From contig JASJZH010000001.1 of NCBI GenBank assembly GCA_037178975.1, positions 4,092,001 through 4,156,000 on the forward strand: a stretch of DNA of 64,000 nt, given 5' to 3'. The notes beneath the pieces are model-generated. The model ran no database searches. It saw only the letters and a program-made list of their open reading frames with translations, and was not told where the DNA came from. The position numbers and the translations under genes were made by a program. Source of the DNA: Oscheius tipulae. Its lineage: Eukaryota; Nematoda; Chromadorea; Rhabditida; Rhabditidae. Numbering within the stretch: the stretch's first letter is position 1; each line of letters starts with the position of its first letter. Positions 63,000 through 64,000 of this stretch are shown here, one piece after another.

Positions 63000-63604
63000 A
63001 TGACCGTGAAGCGAAGAAATCACGGAAGGAACAAGAAGAACCGCGGACACTGCCGCTTTATCCGATGCACCAACTGTGGAAGATGCTGCCCGAAAGACAA
63101 GGCCATTAAGAAATTCGTAGTTCGTAACGTGAGTTGTTTTTGCAATAACGTAATCTTGTTTGCTTACAGATCGTCGAGGCTGCCGCTGTCAGAGATATTG
63201 GAGATGCCTCTGCTTATCCTCGTGAGTTCTTCATTTTTCTGGGATTTTCTATAAGGCTGGCTATTACTATAACTCCGAGGCTTGTAGCAGCAGCGCTGTG
63301 GCCTAATGACAAAGTGTATTTTTAGAACGGCACTGGACGTTTGTTTCGTTGAAACCTGTGATTTTGCTATCGAAACTCGTAACATAACTATTCGTCGTCA
63401 CGCCTTTCTTATTGTTTAATTTTTTTTTCAGAGTATGCTCTTCCCAAGCTGTACCACAAGCTCCACTACTGCGTCGCCTGTGCCATCCACAGCAAGGTCG
63501 TTCGTAACAGAAGCCGTGAAGCTCGTAAGGACCGTAATCCTCCTCCCCGCTTCGGCCAGCGTACGGCCCAGGCTGCCCGCCCTGGAGCCGGACCCCGTCC
63601 TTAA
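63000..63604 (+). CDS. rps-26: Ribosomal protein eS26
   Basis: 117 residues from exons 63000-63128, 63170-63221 and 63432-63604, the usual length. Begins [17 protein letters not shown], with [11 protein letters not shown] (zinc site), [34 protein letters not shown] and a basic proline/arginine-rich end [15 protein letters not shown]. It sits near the mRNA exit channel of the 40S subunit. The ATG follows TTTTTCAG by eight bases, trans-splice-like, and codon use is strongly biased, as for a ribosomal protein. Confidence 0.98.
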
Positions 63605-63691
63605 ACACTTGTTATTGTTGAAAACGGAGATAAATCTGTTTATTACGGAAGAAATTTACTAAGAATTGAGACTCTTCAAAAGTAAGTGATT

Positions 63692-64000
63692 TTATACTCG
63701 TACGCTCGAATGATTAGACTCCAATTGGAGCTTGTAAGTACTAAGGTAGACGTTGTGAGGTGCTGATTCGACAGTCAAATCGCTTTTCTCGTCTTCTTCA
63801 ATCCGTTTAGACTGCGGTGAACAGTTCTGTATGGATATTCGTCGATTTTTGCCAGTCTTGTCACTCCACTTCTTTCCTCCTCTCTTCTTACTGATATGAG
63901 GATTATCTTGATAGAGATTCTTCAACTTGTACATCCGGAGCTGTGTGTATACCCGTTTCAGCTCCGCCTTAAATGCCTCTTTTGCGTGTCTTGTTCTCAC
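63692..64000 (-). CDS. 3' end of an unrecognised gene (partial)
   Basis: A minus-strand open frame enters from the right edge and stops at 63692-63694, at least 102 codons. It is basic (for example LKRVYTQLRMYKLKNLY and KKRGGKKWSDKTGKNRRI) with an acidic patch and no membrane segment. The frame is open to the window edge, so the start is outside. I recognise no family. It converges on rps-26 with under 100 bases between stops. Confidence 0.55.
   Translation of the reverse strand: MRTRHAKEAFKAELKRVYTQLRMYKLKNLYQDNPHISKKRGGKKWSDKTGKNRRISIQNCSPQSKRIEEDEKSDLTVESAPHNVYLSTYKLQLESNHSSVRV

Overview
This window is nuclear DNA of a nematode, most likely a rhabditid. Genes are split by short introns (mostly about 35-60 nt) ending in a TTTTCAG-like acceptor. 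Many start codons lie a few bases after such an acceptor, as expected for spliced-leader trans-splicing. Two genes belong to the nematode chemoreceptor families SRT and SRV. Gene neighbours match C. elegans chromosome I from memory: eef-2 beside pyk-1, and dnj-12, tmem-107 and rps-26 together.

Left part (1-19.8 kb): the 3' nine-tenths of eef-2; pyruvate kinase with two alternative first exons; a complete 30-exon lrk-1 (ankyrin, LRR, ROC-COR, kinase with DYG motif, C-terminal propeller region); and, on the minus strand, an unrecognised 599-aa multi-pass membrane protein. Then a purine-rich stretch of about 3 kb without genes.

Accessory part (22.9-29.2 kb): two small paralogous basic/coiled-coil proteins flank a RING-coiled-coil gene, with a decayed acyl-CoA-thioesterase-like fragment between them, followed by an SRT receptor. 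From 29.2 to 44.5 kb the DNA is gene-poor apart from two CUB-like secreted paralogues and an acidic coiled-coil protein with a C-terminal membrane anchor.

Right part (44.5-64 kb): SRV receptor, two-LIM protein, a stub resembling an M1 aminopeptidase N-terminus, AGXT2-like aminotransferase, an ASNSD1-like protein probably in an operon with sti-1, Tctex-type dynein light chain, chromodomain protein, QTRT2-like queuosine subunit, COA8-like protein, a second LIM protein, dnj-12-type DNAJA, tmem-107, rps-26 and the end of one more gene. A perfect heat-shock element lies near sti-1 and a near-perfect X-box next to tmem-107, both fitting the known biology of those genes.

The more unusual signals are several families of small palindromic repeats, often inside introns; four probable GC-AG introns; acceptors ending in AAG; two places where homology needs an intron of 17-20 nt or a frameshift; and the paired basic/coiled-coil paralogues. 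Exon boundaries were read by eye and checked for reading phase; functions come from remembered family motifs, not from searches.
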